Source: Kingella sp. (in: b-proteobacteria) (GTDB taxonomy: Bacteria > Pseudomonadota > Gammaproteobacteria > Burkholderiales > Neisseriaceae). From it: a stretch of 64,000 nt of DNA. The translations under genes and the position numbers were made by a program. Below the pieces are notes generated by a model, which had not been told where the DNA came from, did not search any database, and saw only the letters and a program-made list of their open reading frames with translations. Positions 35,865 through 44,240 of the stretch are shown piece after piece (position 1 is the stretch's first letter; every line of letters begins with the position of its first letter). Location: the NCBI RefSeq assembly GCF_030527935.1, contig NZ_JAUMZV010000009.1, positions 1 through 64,000 of the forward strand, written 5' to 3'.

Positions 35865-35903
35865 AGGCAGCCTGAAAACGGGTAATACGGTTTCATGCTG
35901 CCT
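35865..35903. terminator. Inverted DUS pair after ychF
   Basis: AGGCAGCCTGAAAAC faces a one-base variant, TTTCATGCTGCCT, close to the ychF stop. Confidence 0.5.
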
Positions 35904-35908
35904 AACGG

Positions 35909-37000
35909 TTACACGTTAAACAAAAAATGAATCACATCGCCATCTTGCACGATGTATTCCTTGCCTTCGGCGCGCATTTTGCCCGCTTCTTTGGCTTTGG
36001 CTTCGCCGCCCAGCGCGATAAAGTCGTTGTAGGCAATCACTTGGGCGCGGATAAAGCCGCGTTCAAAATCGGTGTGAATCACGCCAGCGGCTTGCGGCGC
36101 GGTGCCGCCCTTGTGAATCGTCCACGCGCGTACTTCTTTTACGCCTGCGGTGAAATAGGTTTGCAAGCCGAGCAAATCGTAGCCCGCGCGGATTAAGCGG
36201 TTTAAGCCCGCTTCTTCCATGCCCATTTCGGCGAGAAATTCGGCTTTTTCATCGTCTGCCAACTCGGCGATTTCGCTTTCCAACGCGGCGCACACGGCAA
36301 CCACAGGCGCGTTTTCTTTGGCGGCGAGTTCGCGCAATCTGTCCAAATGCGGGTTGTTTTCAAAGCCATCTTCCGCCACGTTGCCCACATACATCGCAGG
36401 CTTGGCGGTCAATAAAAACAAGGGTTTGAGCAGGGCAAGGCTTTCCGCGTCCAAACCCAGCGAGCGCACGGGTTTGCCTTCGTTCAGATGCGGCAGCAGT
36501 TTTTCGCACAGCGCAACCAATTTTTGCGCGTCTTTGTCGCCCGATTTGGCTTTTTTGCCTTCGCGCAGCATCGCTTTTTCCACGCTGGCCAAATCCGCCA
36601 AGGCAAGCTCTGTGCCAATGGTTTCAATGTCGGCAATCGGGTCTACCTTGCCCGCCACGTGCACAATGTTGTCGTCATCAAAACAGCGCACCACGTTCAC
36701 AATGGCATCGGTTTCGCGGATATTGGCAAGAAACTGGTTGCCCAAGCCTTCGCCTTTGCTCGCGCCTGCCACCAAGCCCGCGATATCCACAAACTCCACA
36801 ATCGCAGGCTGCATACGCTGCGGATTAACGATTTTTGCCAGCTCCGCCATGCGCGGGTCGGGCACTTCCACAATGCCCACATTGGGCTCAATGGTGCAGA
36901 ATGGATAGTTTGCCGCTTCAATGCCCGATTGCGTGAGCGCGTTAAATAGCGTGGATTTGCCGACATTGGGCAAGCCAACGATGCCGCATTTTAAGCTCAT
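35909..37000 (-). CDS. ychF: Redox-regulated ATPase YchF (OBG-family)
   Basis: A ribosome-associated, ATP-preferring member of the Obg GTPase group. The start MSLKCGIVGLPNVGKSTLFN at 37000, with AAGGAC nine bases upstream, gives 363 residues, exactly the family size. G-motifs: GLPNVGKST, PFCTIEPN, VDIAGLVAGASKGEGLG, and a C-terminal TGS domain ending YIVQDGDVIHFLFNV. The altered G4 motif, typical of YchF, is in keeping with ATP use. Confidence 0.96.
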   Translation of the reverse strand: MSLKCGIVGLPNVGKSTLFNALTQSGIEAANYPFCTIEPNVGIVEVPDPRMAELAKIVNPQRMQPAIVEFVDIAGLVAGASKGEGLGNQFLANIRETDAIVNVVRCFDDDNIVHVAGKVDPIADIETIGTELALADLASVEKAMLREGKKAKSGDKDAQKLVALCEKLLPHLNEGKPVRSLGLDAESLALLKPLFLLTAKPAMYVGNVAEDGFENNPHLDRLRELAAKENAPVVAVCAALESEIAELADDEKAEFLAEMGMEEAGLNRLIRAGYDLLGLQTYFTAGVKEVRAWTIHKGGTAPQAAGVIHTDFERGFIRAQVIAYNDFIALGGEAKAKEAGKMRAEGKEYIVQDGDVIHFLFNV

Positions 37001-37140
37001 GAGTTTGTCCTTAAATAAATGATTTTTGGGAGAAATGAAAACGCGCGATTTTAGCATAAAAGGCAGCCTGAAACCTTGGCAAAAGCCCTGATGCAGCCTG
37101 AAATTCAAAATGGAGCGGCAAGGGTTTGTTACCAAATGGC

Positions 37141-37347
37141 GCAGCATTCGCACAATTCAATTACGCCACCAAGCAAAACGGCGTGGGCTATGTGGTTGCC
37201 ATGCGGCAAATGAACTTGGGCGCAGGGGAGAAGAAAATTGTGTTCACGCTGATGTTGTGCCGCACAGAGAATGGGCAATGGCAGATTTTCCGTGAACACG
37301 CGGTGATAGGGGATGCGGGTCATCATGTTTACATGAAGGCAGCCTGA
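37141..37347 (+). pseudogene. C-terminal gene remnant behind a repeat
   Basis: The frame reads FAQFNYATKQNGVGYVVAMR through WQIFREHAVIGDAGHHVYMK and ends KAA-stop supplied by a kingDUS. It has no start codon or SD of its own: immediately upstream is half of the palindromic intergenic repeat (near 37107-37140). It looks like the 3' end of a gene of unknown family whose 5' part was lost. Confidence 0.5.
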
Positions 37348-37388
37348 AAACGGTGAAATACGTTTTCAGGCTGCCTTATTGTTTGCAT

Positions 37389-37592
37389 GGTGGTGTCCTA
37401 AAAAGTATGCTGGCTTGATTATGGTTGATGACAAGCCGTATTGGTCAAAAATTCTGCAATCTGTTCCTTCCCCCGCTGGCGGGGGAAGGCTAGGATGGGG
37501 TGGTAGGTAGATTAAACAGCCACCCCCACCCTAACCCTCCCCCGCCAGCGGGAGAGGGAACGGTGGTGCAGCATACTTTTTAGGACACCACC
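37389..37592. mobile_element. MITE-like element family C, copy 1
   Basis: 204 bp with perfect 24-bp terminal inverted repeats beginning GGTGGTGTCCTAAAAAGTAT, flanked by an exact 8-bp duplication GTTTGCAT (37381-37388 and 37593-37600). The inside carries two facing CCCGCTGGCGGG-type blocks but no gene. A transposase in trans must have moved it; 8-bp duplications fit IS1595-type enzymes among others (inference). Confidence 0.9.
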
Positions 37593-37605
37593 GTTTGCAT
37601 TTACA

Positions 37606-37953
37606 TTACAAGCCCAAAGGAGCTACGCCGTTGCTGCCATGTTCCCGCAGCCACGCTGCAACGGTGAGATAAATATCGGCAGCCAATGGTGAGCTTGCTG
37701 CGGCGGCATCTAAGCGTTCCGCAAGCCGCAGCACCAAATGTGGCGCAACGTCAATAAAATCAAACAAATCATAATCGGGCACGCAATCGTGCACTAAACC
37801 ATCAAAATAATCCAACTAATCGCATTCAGAAAAATACAGCGAGTCAACATTCCAAAAATTTGTGCCGTAACCTTTGGCGATTTCAATATAGGCGGTTGAT
37901 TCCAACTCGCGCACTTGCGATAAATTGAAAATAACAGGGGCTTCAATTTCCAT
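37606..37953 (-). pseudogene. Small unknown gene with an internal stop
   Basis: From ATG at 37953 the frame reads MEIEAPVIFNLSQVRELEST and continues to YFSECD, then a TAG at 37816-37818, then DYFDGLVHDCVPDYDLFDF to the end at 37606. The downstream half keeps a sensible acidic, helical sequence, so the stop looks like a single nonsense change. No family is recognised. The 3' end lies 13 bp from the MITE at 37389-37592. Confidence 0.65.
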
Positions 37954-38055
37954 GTTGCGCTTTCAGTTTGAATTAAAAAATTGGGATTGGCGTGCGTTTG
38001 TGAACACGTTTACGCTGCGTTAAACAGCGTTTTCAGGCTGCCTTTTGCATAGCGA

Positions 38056-39009
38056 TTACTCCACCTGAATCCCACACCCAGCCTTCGGCTTATTACCCAA
38101 AATGTTAATCACCTTGCGCGCAGGTTTTTCAGGCTGCTCATCGTCTTCATCGCGAGGCGCGGTAAACGACACGGTTTCGCTGTCAAACGCCAAATCGCCG
38201 CCGTGTTTCAGCTTTTGCCCGCGCGCCAAGCCTGCGAAGTCAAACAATTCTGTGTCTGCCAAATGCGATGGCACCACGTTTTGCAGTGCGGAAAACATAC
38301 TTTCAATGCGGCCGGGGAAGCGTTTGTCCCAGTCTTTCAACATATCGCCGATGACTTGCCGTTGCAAATTGGGCTGCGAGCCGCATAGGTTGCAGGGGAT
38401 GATGGGGAACTGTTTTAGCTCGGCATATTTAATCAAATCTTTTTCTTTCACATACGCCAGCGGGCGGATAACGATGTGTTCGCCGTTGTCGGAAACCAGC
38501 TTCGGCGGCATGGCTTTGAGTTTGCCACCGTAAAACATATTTAAAAACAGCGTGGCGATGATGTCGTCGCGGTGATGCCCGAGCGCGATTTTGGTGCAGT
38601 CCAGCTCTTTGGCGGTGCGATACAAAATGCCGCGCCGCAAGCGGCTGCACAGCGAGCAGGTGGTTTTGCCTTCGTCCAACACGCGCTTCACGGTGGAATA
38701 GGTGTCTTCTTCCACAATTTTAAACGGCACGCCAATGCTGCTCAGGTATTCGGGCAAAACGTGTTCGGGGAACCCCGGTTGCTTTTGGTCTAGGTTTACG
38801 GCAACCAGCTCAAACTCAATCGGCGCGGATGCTTGCAGTTGGCGCAGGATGTCCAACAGCGCGTAGCTATCCTTGCCGCCCGATAGGCAAACCATGATTT
38901 TGTCGCCGTTTTCAATCATGTTGAAATCGTTAATCGCATCGCCCACAGCGTGGCGCAGGCGTTTTTGCAGTTTGTTGTTTTCTAATTCGTGTTTGGGTTT
39001 TTTAGACAT
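38056..39009 (-). CDS. ttcA: tRNA 2-thiocytidine(32) synthetase TtcA
   Basis: TtcA puts sulfur on C32 of some tRNAs, using ATP and a [4Fe-4S] cluster. Its 317 residues contain the PP-loop VCLSGGKDSYALLDIL, the cluster Cys pair CSLCSRLRRG, and the third conserved motif PCNLCGSQPNLQRQVI. The C-terminus carries an in-frame DUS (EQPEKPA) in a poorly conserved tail. It is transcribed alone, divergently from rpe. Confidence 0.95.
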   Translation of the reverse strand: MSKKPKHELENNKLQKRLRHAVGDAINDFNMIENGDKIMVCLSGGKDSYALLDILRQLQASAPIEFELVAVNLDQKQPGFPEHVLPEYLSSIGVPFKIVEEDTYSTVKRVLDEGKTTCSLCSRLRRGILYRTAKELDCTKIALGHHRDDIIATLFLNMFYGGKLKAMPPKLVSDNGEHIVIRPLAYVKEKDLIKYAELKQFPIIPCNLCGSQPNLQRQVIGDMLKDWDKRFPGRIESMFSALQNVVPSHLADTELFDFAGLARGQKLKHGGDLAFDSETVSFTAPRDEDDEQPEKPARKVINILGNKPKAGCGIQVE

Positions 39010-39152
39010 GGTTGGTTGTTCCGCAAGAAAATGAAAAGGCGCAATTATAGCGTTTTCAGACTGCCTTACCCATATTTCCCAGCGGTTTAGGCAGCCTGAA
39101 AACCGCTTGCGGTGTTAAAATTGCCCATGTTTGTAAACACAAAGGACACGCC

Positions 39153-39827
39153 ATGAAATACCGCATCGCCCCCAGCATTCTTTCCGCCGATTTTGCCCGC
39201 TTGGGCGAAGAAGTGCGCAACGTCATCGCCGCAGGTGCCGACATGATTCATTTTGATGTGATGGACAACCACTATGTGCCCAATCTCACATTCGGTCCGA
39301 TGATTTGCGCCGCGCTGCGCCCGCACACCAGCGCGCCGATTGATGTGCATTTGATGATTGAGCCTGTGGACGACATGATTAGCGCGTTTATTAAAGCAGG
39401 CGCAGACATCATCACCTTTCACCCCGAAGCCAGCCGCCATATTGACCGCAGCCTGTCGCTGATTAAAGACGCGGGCAAACAAGCGGGCTTGGTGTTGAAC
39501 CCTGCCACATCGGTCTCGGTGCTGGAAAACGTGTTGGACAAGCTGGACATGGTGCTGCTGATGTCGGTGAACCCTGGTTTTGGCGGGCAAAAATTTATCC
39601 CGCACACGCTGGAAAAACTGCGACAAACCCGCGCCCTACTGGATGCCTATGAGCAACGCAGCGGGCGACACATTCGCCTAGAAGTGGACGGCGGCATTAA
39701 AGTGGACAACATCGCCGCCGCCGCCGCCGCAGGCGCGGACACATTTGTGGCGGGTTCGGCGATTTTTGATGCGGATGATTATGCAGGAGTGATTATGGCG
39801 ATGCGCGCGGAGTTGGCGAAGGCGTAG
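39153..39827 (+). CDS. rpe: Ribulose-phosphate 3-epimerase Rpe
   Basis: A TIM-barrel enzyme of the pentose phosphate pathway that interconverts ribulose 5-phosphate and xylulose 5-phosphate. Its 224 residues contain IAPSILSADFARLGEE, MIHFDVMDNHYVPNLTFGP, VHLMIEPVDD, MSVNPGFGGQKFIP and LEVDGGIKVDNI. AAAGGA precedes the start. Confidence 0.97.
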   Translation: MKYRIAPSILSADFARLGEEVRNVIAAGADMIHFDVMDNHYVPNLTFGPMICAALRPHTSAPIDVHLMIEPVDDMISAFIKAGADIITFHPEASRHIDRSLSLIKDAGKQAGLVLNPATSVSVLENVLDKLDMVLLMSVNPGFGGQKFIPHTLEKLRQTRALLDAYEQRSGRHIRLEVDGGIKVDNIAAAAAAGADTFVAGSAIFDADDYAGVIMAMRAELAKA

Positions 39828-39948
39828 CGCGTTGCTGTGTTAAGCGATGCCAAGCGATAAAGGCAGCCTGAAATAGGTTTGCGCCCTGTGTTAATAGGGG
39901 TAAGCGGTTTATAGTGAAATCAATCAAGAAATATCTAATTCAATGTGT

Positions 39949-40172
39949 GTAGGGTGTGTGAGCTTGTTCACGCACCGTTTAGCGATATTGGTGGTGTCCT
40001 AAAAAGTATGCTGACATAAAACGTCAAGCCAATAACGATATTTCTATCGTACAAAATTTCCTGTTAAAACAGCGGAATTTGGCTAATTTAAATTACTAAA
40101 AAACAAGCAGCATACTTTTTAGGACACCACCGCGATATTTTTAAATGGTCGTGGTAAAGCCACACACCCTAC
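39949..40172. repeat. Palindromic GTAGGGTGTGTG repeat, split by a MITE
   Basis: The left arm GTAGGGTGTGTG...CACCGTTTAGCGATATT and the right arm ATTTTTAAATGGTCGTGG...CACACACCCTAC are inverted, as in the undisturbed copy at 42426-42501. The 142-bp family C element is inserted between them. The stretch 39828-40334 has no gene. Confidence 0.7.
39990..40131. mobile_element. MITE-like element family C, copy 2
   Basis: 142 bp with the same 24-bp terminal inverted repeats as copy 1, flanked by an exact 8-bp duplication GCGATATT (39982-39989 and 40132-40139). The interior differs from copy 1 and is AT-rich, without a gene. Confidence 0.9.
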
Positions 40173-40274
40173 GCCCCTTTACTATATAGCTGCGTTGAAC
40201 TGCGTTTCAGGCTGCCTTTCTTGCTGAACCATAAGAACCATAAGGCAGCCTGAAACCATCCCACAAAACAAAAA

Positions 40275-40313
40275 CACCGTTATTCCCATCAACCAGAATA
40301 ACGGTGTTCTCAC
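40275..40313 (-). terminator. Rho-independent terminator after the small membrane protein gene
   Basis: On the minus strand AACACCGTTATTC pairs perfectly with GAATAACGGTGTT around a ten-base loop, followed by TTTGTTTTG. Confidence 0.85.
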
Positions 40314-40334
40314 GTTTAATTTTCAGGCTGCCGA

Positions 40335-40685
40335 TTAGCCCACCCAGCTTGCCACTTTGGCGATGCCCGCTTCGCTAAATAAATATTTCGCCAAGAAAAA
40401 CCAGCCTGCCGAGCCCACCAGCGCGATGCCCATGTTTATCCCCATGTTTTCGGAAAGGCGGTTAACCGCTTCCAGTACAGCTACCGTAAACAAATACAAA
40501 ATGCCCCAAGTGGTTAAAAGCTGCGCGTCAAAATCAGGCATCCCGCTCCATTCCATTGTTGCTTTGATGACCATCGCCAACACGGTAAAGCCCAACGCTT
40601 CGCCCAATGAGTTGACATCGCGGCTAGCCGACCAAATGCACCAAAAGCCTAAAATAAATGCAATCAGCAAAAATGAACCGTACAT
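40335..40685 (-). CDS. Small membrane protein downstream of hisA
   Basis: A 116-residue protein with about four hydrophobic segments: MYGSFLLIAFILGFWCIW, LGEALGFTVLAMVIKAT, LTTWGILYLFTVAVLEA and IALVGSAGWFFLAKYLF. No family is recognised. It follows hisA by 49 bp on the same strand and ends in a strong terminator, so it is probably the last gene of a hisH-hisA transcript. A link with histidine synthesis is not implied. Confidence 0.75.
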   Translation of the reverse strand: MYGSFLLIAFILGFWCIWSASRDVNSLGEALGFTVLAMVIKATMEWSGMPDFDAQLLTTWGILYLFTVAVLEAVNRLSENMGINMGIALVGSAGWFFLAKYLFSEAGIAKVASWVG

Positions 40686-40733
40686 AATTGTTTCCTTTTT
40701 TATATTTATTCAGAAATCGTTAAATCAGCGTTT

Positions 40734-41477
40734 TCAGGCTGTCGTTAAAGCATCGGCAAGCTGCTGCGCTTCGTTGAATTGAATCGTACCTTCATAGATG
40801 GCGCGTCCTGTAATCGCGCCTGCGATGCCTTCGTGCTGCACCGCGCAAAGGGCGCGCACATCGTCCAAATTGGTTAAGCCGCCCGATGCGATGATGGGGA
40901 TGTTTACCGCGCGGGCGAGATGGATGGTGGCTTCAATGTTTACGCCGTTCATCATGCCGTCTCTGCCGATGTCGGTGTAGATAATGCTGTTTACGCCGTC
41001 GTGTTCAAACTGTTGGCTCAAATCGGCAACATGGTGTTCGGTTACGACTGCCCAGCCGTCAATGGCAACCATGCCGTCTTTGGCATCCAGCCCCACGATG
41101 ATGTGTCCTGCAAATTCGCGGCAGGCTTCGCGCACAAACTGGGGATTTTTAACGGCTGCTGTGCCGATGATGACATCGGTTAAGCCGAGATTTAGGTATT
41201 TTTCTATGGTGGCTAAATCGCGGATGCCGCCGCCCAGTTGCACGGGAATATGCGCGGACACGGCGGCGAGAATTTCGGCGATGGCGGGGAAATTTTTGGG
41301 CTCGCCTGCAAATGCGCCGTTTAAATCCACCAAATGCAAACGGCGCGCACCTTGTTCTAGCCAGTGCTGCGCCATTTGGGCGGGGCTGTCTGAAAAGATG
41401 GTGGCTTGTTCCATTAAGCCTTGTTTTAGGCGGACGCATTGCCCGTCTTTTAGGTCTATTGCAGGGATAAGTTGCAT
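40734..41477 (-). CDS. hisA: Phosphoribosylformimino-5-aminoimidazole carboxamide ribotide isomerase HisA
   Basis: A TIM-barrel isomerase, the fourth step of histidine synthesis. Its 247 residues contain LIPAIDLKDGQCVRLKQG with catalytic Asp, VDLNGAFAGEPKN, VQLGGGIRDLATIEKYL, YTDIGRDGMMNGVN and IASGGLTNLDDV. It lies 76 bp after hisH. The cyclase partner hisF, often next in other species, is not in the window. Confidence 0.96.
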   Translation of the reverse strand: MQLIPAIDLKDGQCVRLKQGLMEQATIFSDSPAQMAQHWLEQGARRLHLVDLNGAFAGEPKNFPAIAEILAAVSAHIPVQLGGGIRDLATIEKYLNLGLTDVIIGTAAVKNPQFVREACREFAGHIIVGLDAKDGMVAIDGWAVVTEHHVADLSQQFEHDGVNSIIYTDIGRDGMMNGVNIEATIHLARAVNIPIIASGGLTNLDDVRALCAVQHEGIAGAITGRAIYEGTIQFNEAQQLADALTTA

Positions 41478-41552
41478 GGTTTGGGTTAAGCTATGTAATT
41501 TATTTGTTCATTTTAGCAAATTTACATAGTTGAGTGTTAAGTGTTTATGGGT

Positions 41553-42197
41553 TTAGGGTTGCCAGTGTAGGAAATTTTGCAACAGTTGCAAGCCTGCGGC
41601 GTGGCTTTTTTCGCTGTGGAACTGGGTGGCGAACACGTTGTCTTTGCCAACGATGCAGGAAAAGGGTTGCGGGTATGCGCTGGTGGCTAGGGTGATTTCG
41701 GACTGCACGGGGGCGAAGTAATAGCTGTGGACAAAATAAAAGCGTTCATCCTGCGGGATGTGGGCAAACAGGGGATGCGCTTGGGTTTGGTGGACGTTGT
41801 TCCAGCCCATGTGCGGGACTTTGAGACGGTTGCCTTGGGGGTCGGTTTGGTGGGCATCAAAGCGTTTTACGCAGCCTGAAAACCAACCTAATCCTTGGGT
41901 GTCGCCTTCTTCGCTGTGTTCAAACAAAAGCTGTGCGCCCACGCAGATGCCGAAAAAGGGTTTGTTTTTCAGCGCGTCGCGGATGGCTTCGGCTAGACCG
42001 CTTTGGTTTAACGCCGCCATGCAGTCGGGCATTGCGCCTTGCCCGGGGAAGATGACGCGGTCGGCGGCGTAGATGTCTTGGGCGCGGGATGTGAGCTGGA
42101 TTTGGGTATCAACGCCTGCGCGCTCTGCGGCGGCGTGAACGGATTTTTGCACGGAGTGGAGATTGCCCATGCCGTAGTCGATGATGATGGTTTTCAT
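41553..42197 (-). CDS. hisH: Imidazole glycerol phosphate synthase glutaminase subunit HisH
   Basis: HisH is a class I glutamine amidotransferase that gives ammonia to HisF. The start MKTIIIDYGMGNLHSV at 42197 gives 214 residues; a longer frame reads through a DUS. The triad is visible: Cys in GICVGAQLLFEHSEEG, and His and Glu in FATQFHSEKSHAAG. A DUS is read in frame as FSGCVKRF near residue 107. It is followed by hisA. Confidence 0.94.
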   Translation of the reverse strand: MKTIIIDYGMGNLHSVQKSVHAAAERAGVDTQIQLTSRAQDIYAADRVIFPGQGAMPDCMAALNQSGLAEAIRDALKNKPFFGICVGAQLLFEHSEEGDTQGLGWFSGCVKRFDAHQTDPQGNRLKVPHMGWNNVHQTQAHPLFAHIPQDERFYFVHSYYFAPVQSEITLATSAYPQPFSCIVGKDNVFATQFHSEKSHAAGLQLLQNFLHWQP

Positions 42198-42272
42198 GTG
42201 GGTGTCTTTGCTGATGGGATGTGTTTTCAGGCTGCCTTTTTGGGGGGGTGCGAATAGGCAGCCTGAAAACCG

Positions 42273-42360
42273 AGTGGAGCGGCGATGGTTTGTCGCCAAG
42301 TGGTTGGTTAAGCGGGTGCGTGTGGTTTGCCAAAGTGTTGGCGAGCCGCTGATGTTTCGT
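42273..42360. repeat. Palindromic intergenic repeat (GTCGCC/GGCGA family)
   Basis: GTGGAGCGGCGATGGTTTGT at the left and TTGGCGAGCCGCTGATGTTT at the right are imperfect inverted arms like those at 4001 and 33167. It sits with DUS copies in the 42198-42556 gene-free stretch. Confidence 0.6.
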
Positions 42361-42425
42361 TTTCAGGCTGCCTTTGGGGGATATAAATGGGCAGCCTGAA
42401 AACAGTATAGCAACAAGCGTTTGGG

Positions 42426-42501
42426 TAGGATATGTGGCTTTGCCACGCATCGTTTAGCTATGTTCAATGAAATGGTGCGTGGCAAAGCCATACACCCTAC
42501 T
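42426..42501. repeat. Palindromic GTAGG-type repeat, intact
   Basis: GTAGGATATGTGGCTTTGCC at the left and GGCAAAGCCATACACCCTAC at the right pair over about 30 bp around AGCTATGTTCAATG. It is the undisturbed form of the repeat at 39949-40172. Confidence 0.75.
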
Positions 42502-42510
42502 GATACTGAT

Positions 42511-42552
42511 AAGGCAGCCTGAAAACAAAATAGCATTTTCAGGCTGCCTTAT
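42511..42552. terminator. Inverted DUS pair after fadD
   Basis: ATAAGGCAGCCTGAAAA and its complement, 5 bp beyond the fadD stop. Confidence 0.6.
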
Positions 42553-42556
42553 GGGT

Positions 42557-44218
42557 TTAGCTGTCGCGCAGTTCACGGCGCAAGATTTTGCCCACGTTGG
42601 ATTTGGGCAGTTCGTCGCGGAACTCAATATCGCGCGGCACTTTGTAGCCTGTGAGCTGGGTGCGGCAGTAGGCGATGAGTTCATCGGCGGTTAGGCTGCT
42701 GTCTTTTTTTACGACAAACAGCTTTAACGCTTCGCCTGTTTTGTCGCTTTTCACGCCCACGCAAGCGGCTTCCAGCACTTTGGGATGGGCGGCCACAATG
42801 TCTTCAATCTCGTTGGGGTAAACGTTAAAGCCTGACACCACAATCAGGTCTTTTTTTCTGTCCACGATTTTCAACCAGCCGTTGTCGTTCATCACGGCGA
42901 TGTCGCCTGTTTCCAGCCAGCCGTTGGGGTCTATGGCTTTGTCGGTTTCTTCGGGGCGATTCCAGTAGCCACGCATCACTTGCGGGCCGCGTATCCAAAG
43001 CTCGCCTGCTTCGCCGATGGGCACTTCGCCGCCGTGTCCATCGCGCAGTTGGATGTCGGTGCTGGGCAGCGGCAAGCCGATGCCGCCTGTGTATTCGGTA
43101 ACGTTGAGTGGGTTCACGCACACACCGGGGCTGGCTTCGGTTAAGCCGTAGGCATCCACAATGGGGATGTGCACAAGGTTAAACCATTGTTCGGCAACGG
43201 ATTGTTGTGTTGCCATGCCGCCACCGAGGGCGAGTTTCCATGTGGTGAAGTTGATGGTTTTAAATTCGGGCTGGTTCATTAAGCCGCGATACAGCGTGTT
43301 AAGCCCGATGAATACGGTTACGGGGTGCTGTTTCAACTCTTTGATAAAGCCGTCTAAATCGCGCGGGTTGGCGATGAGTATGCTTTTTGCGCCTGCTTTG
43401 AAAAACAGCAGCAGGTTCACGGTGAGCGCGAAGATGTGATAAAGGGGCAGGGCAGCGATGGCCACTTCTTTGCCTTCCACCAGCTTGGCTTTTATCCATT
43501 CGCTGGCTTGCATCATGTTGGCGCAAATGTTGCCGTGCGTGAGCATCGCGCCTTTGGCAACGCCTGTTGTGCCGCCTGTGTATTGCAAAAAAGCAAGGTC
43601 GTCGCGGGTAAGCGCAACGGGCTTAAAGGGCTGTGCTGCGCCTTGCTTTAAGGCAGCCTGAAACGTGGTTGTGCCTGCTAATTGATAGCTGGGCACGGCT
43701 TTTTTGATGTGGCGCAGCACAAAATTCATCAACGCGCCTTTAAACGTACCAAACATTTCGCCCACGCTGGCGATGATGATGTTTTTGATTTGCGTGCGTG
43801 GCAGCACCAGTTCCAGCGTGTTGGCAAAGTTTTCCAGCACGATGATGGTGCTTGCGCCGCTGTCGTTAAGCTGGTGTTCTAGCTCGCGCGGGGTGTAAAG
43901 CGGATTGGTGTTCACCACCACCATGCCTGCTTTCAGGATGCCGAACACGGCGATGGGGTATTGCAGCAAATTGGGCATCATCACCACCACGCGCTCGCCG
44001 CGCGGCAGTTTCAGCACGTTTTGCAAATAGGATGCGAAATGGTCGGATAGCTCGCCGATTTGTTGATAGGTCAGCTCTTTGCCCATGCTGTGAAAGGCGG
44101 TTTGGCTGCCAAATTTGGCAATGCTTTGCTGCACCACGTCTATCATTGATGTGTAGTGCGTGGGGTCTATTTCGGCGTGTACGCCTGCTTCGTAGCTTTT
44201 GAGCCAGATTTTTTCCAT
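42557..44218 (-). CDS. fadD: Long-chain fatty acid-CoA ligase FadD
   Basis: FadD activates fatty acids to acyl-CoA with ATP at the inner membrane. Its 553 residues show the AMP-binding motif LQYTGGTTGVAKGAMLTHGN, LFAL-type core EASPGVCVNPLNVTEYTGG, GELWIRGPQVMRGYWNRPEE, TGDIAVMNDNGWLKIVDRKK and the late NYNVYP-like GFNVYPNEIEDIV. The catalytic Lys is in ELPKSNVGKILRREL. A DUS is read in frame near residue 184 (TTFQAALK). It is followed by an inverted DUS pair. Confidence 0.93.
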   Translation of the reverse strand: MEKIWLKSYEAGVHAEIDPTHYTSMIDVVQQSIAKFGSQTAFHSMGKELTYQQIGELSDHFASYLQNVLKLPRGERVVVMMPNLLQYPIAVFGILKAGMVVVNTNPLYTPRELEHQLNDSGASTIIVLENFANTLELVLPRTQIKNIIIASVGEMFGTFKGALMNFVLRHIKKAVPSYQLAGTTTFQAALKQGAAQPFKPVALTRDDLAFLQYTGGTTGVAKGAMLTHGNICANMMQASEWIKAKLVEGKEVAIAALPLYHIFALTVNLLLFFKAGAKSILIANPRDLDGFIKELKQHPVTVFIGLNTLYRGLMNQPEFKTINFTTWKLALGGGMATQQSVAEQWFNLVHIPIVDAYGLTEASPGVCVNPLNVTEYTGGIGLPLPSTDIQLRDGHGGEVPIGEAGELWIRGPQVMRGYWNRPEETDKAIDPNGWLETGDIAVMNDNGWLKIVDRKKDLIVVSGFNVYPNEIEDIVAAHPKVLEAACVGVKSDKTGEALKLFVVKKDSSLTADELIAYCRTQLTGYKVPRDIEFRDELPKSNVGKILRRELRDS

Positions 44219-44240
44219 GTTGGGTGTCCTTGGGGTGGGG

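Noticed and set aside
37391..37592. A CRISPR-like or rRNA-type hairpin in the 37389 element because of its facing GC-rich blocks
   Set aside because: The perfect terminal repeats with 8-bp target duplications explain it as a mobile element.
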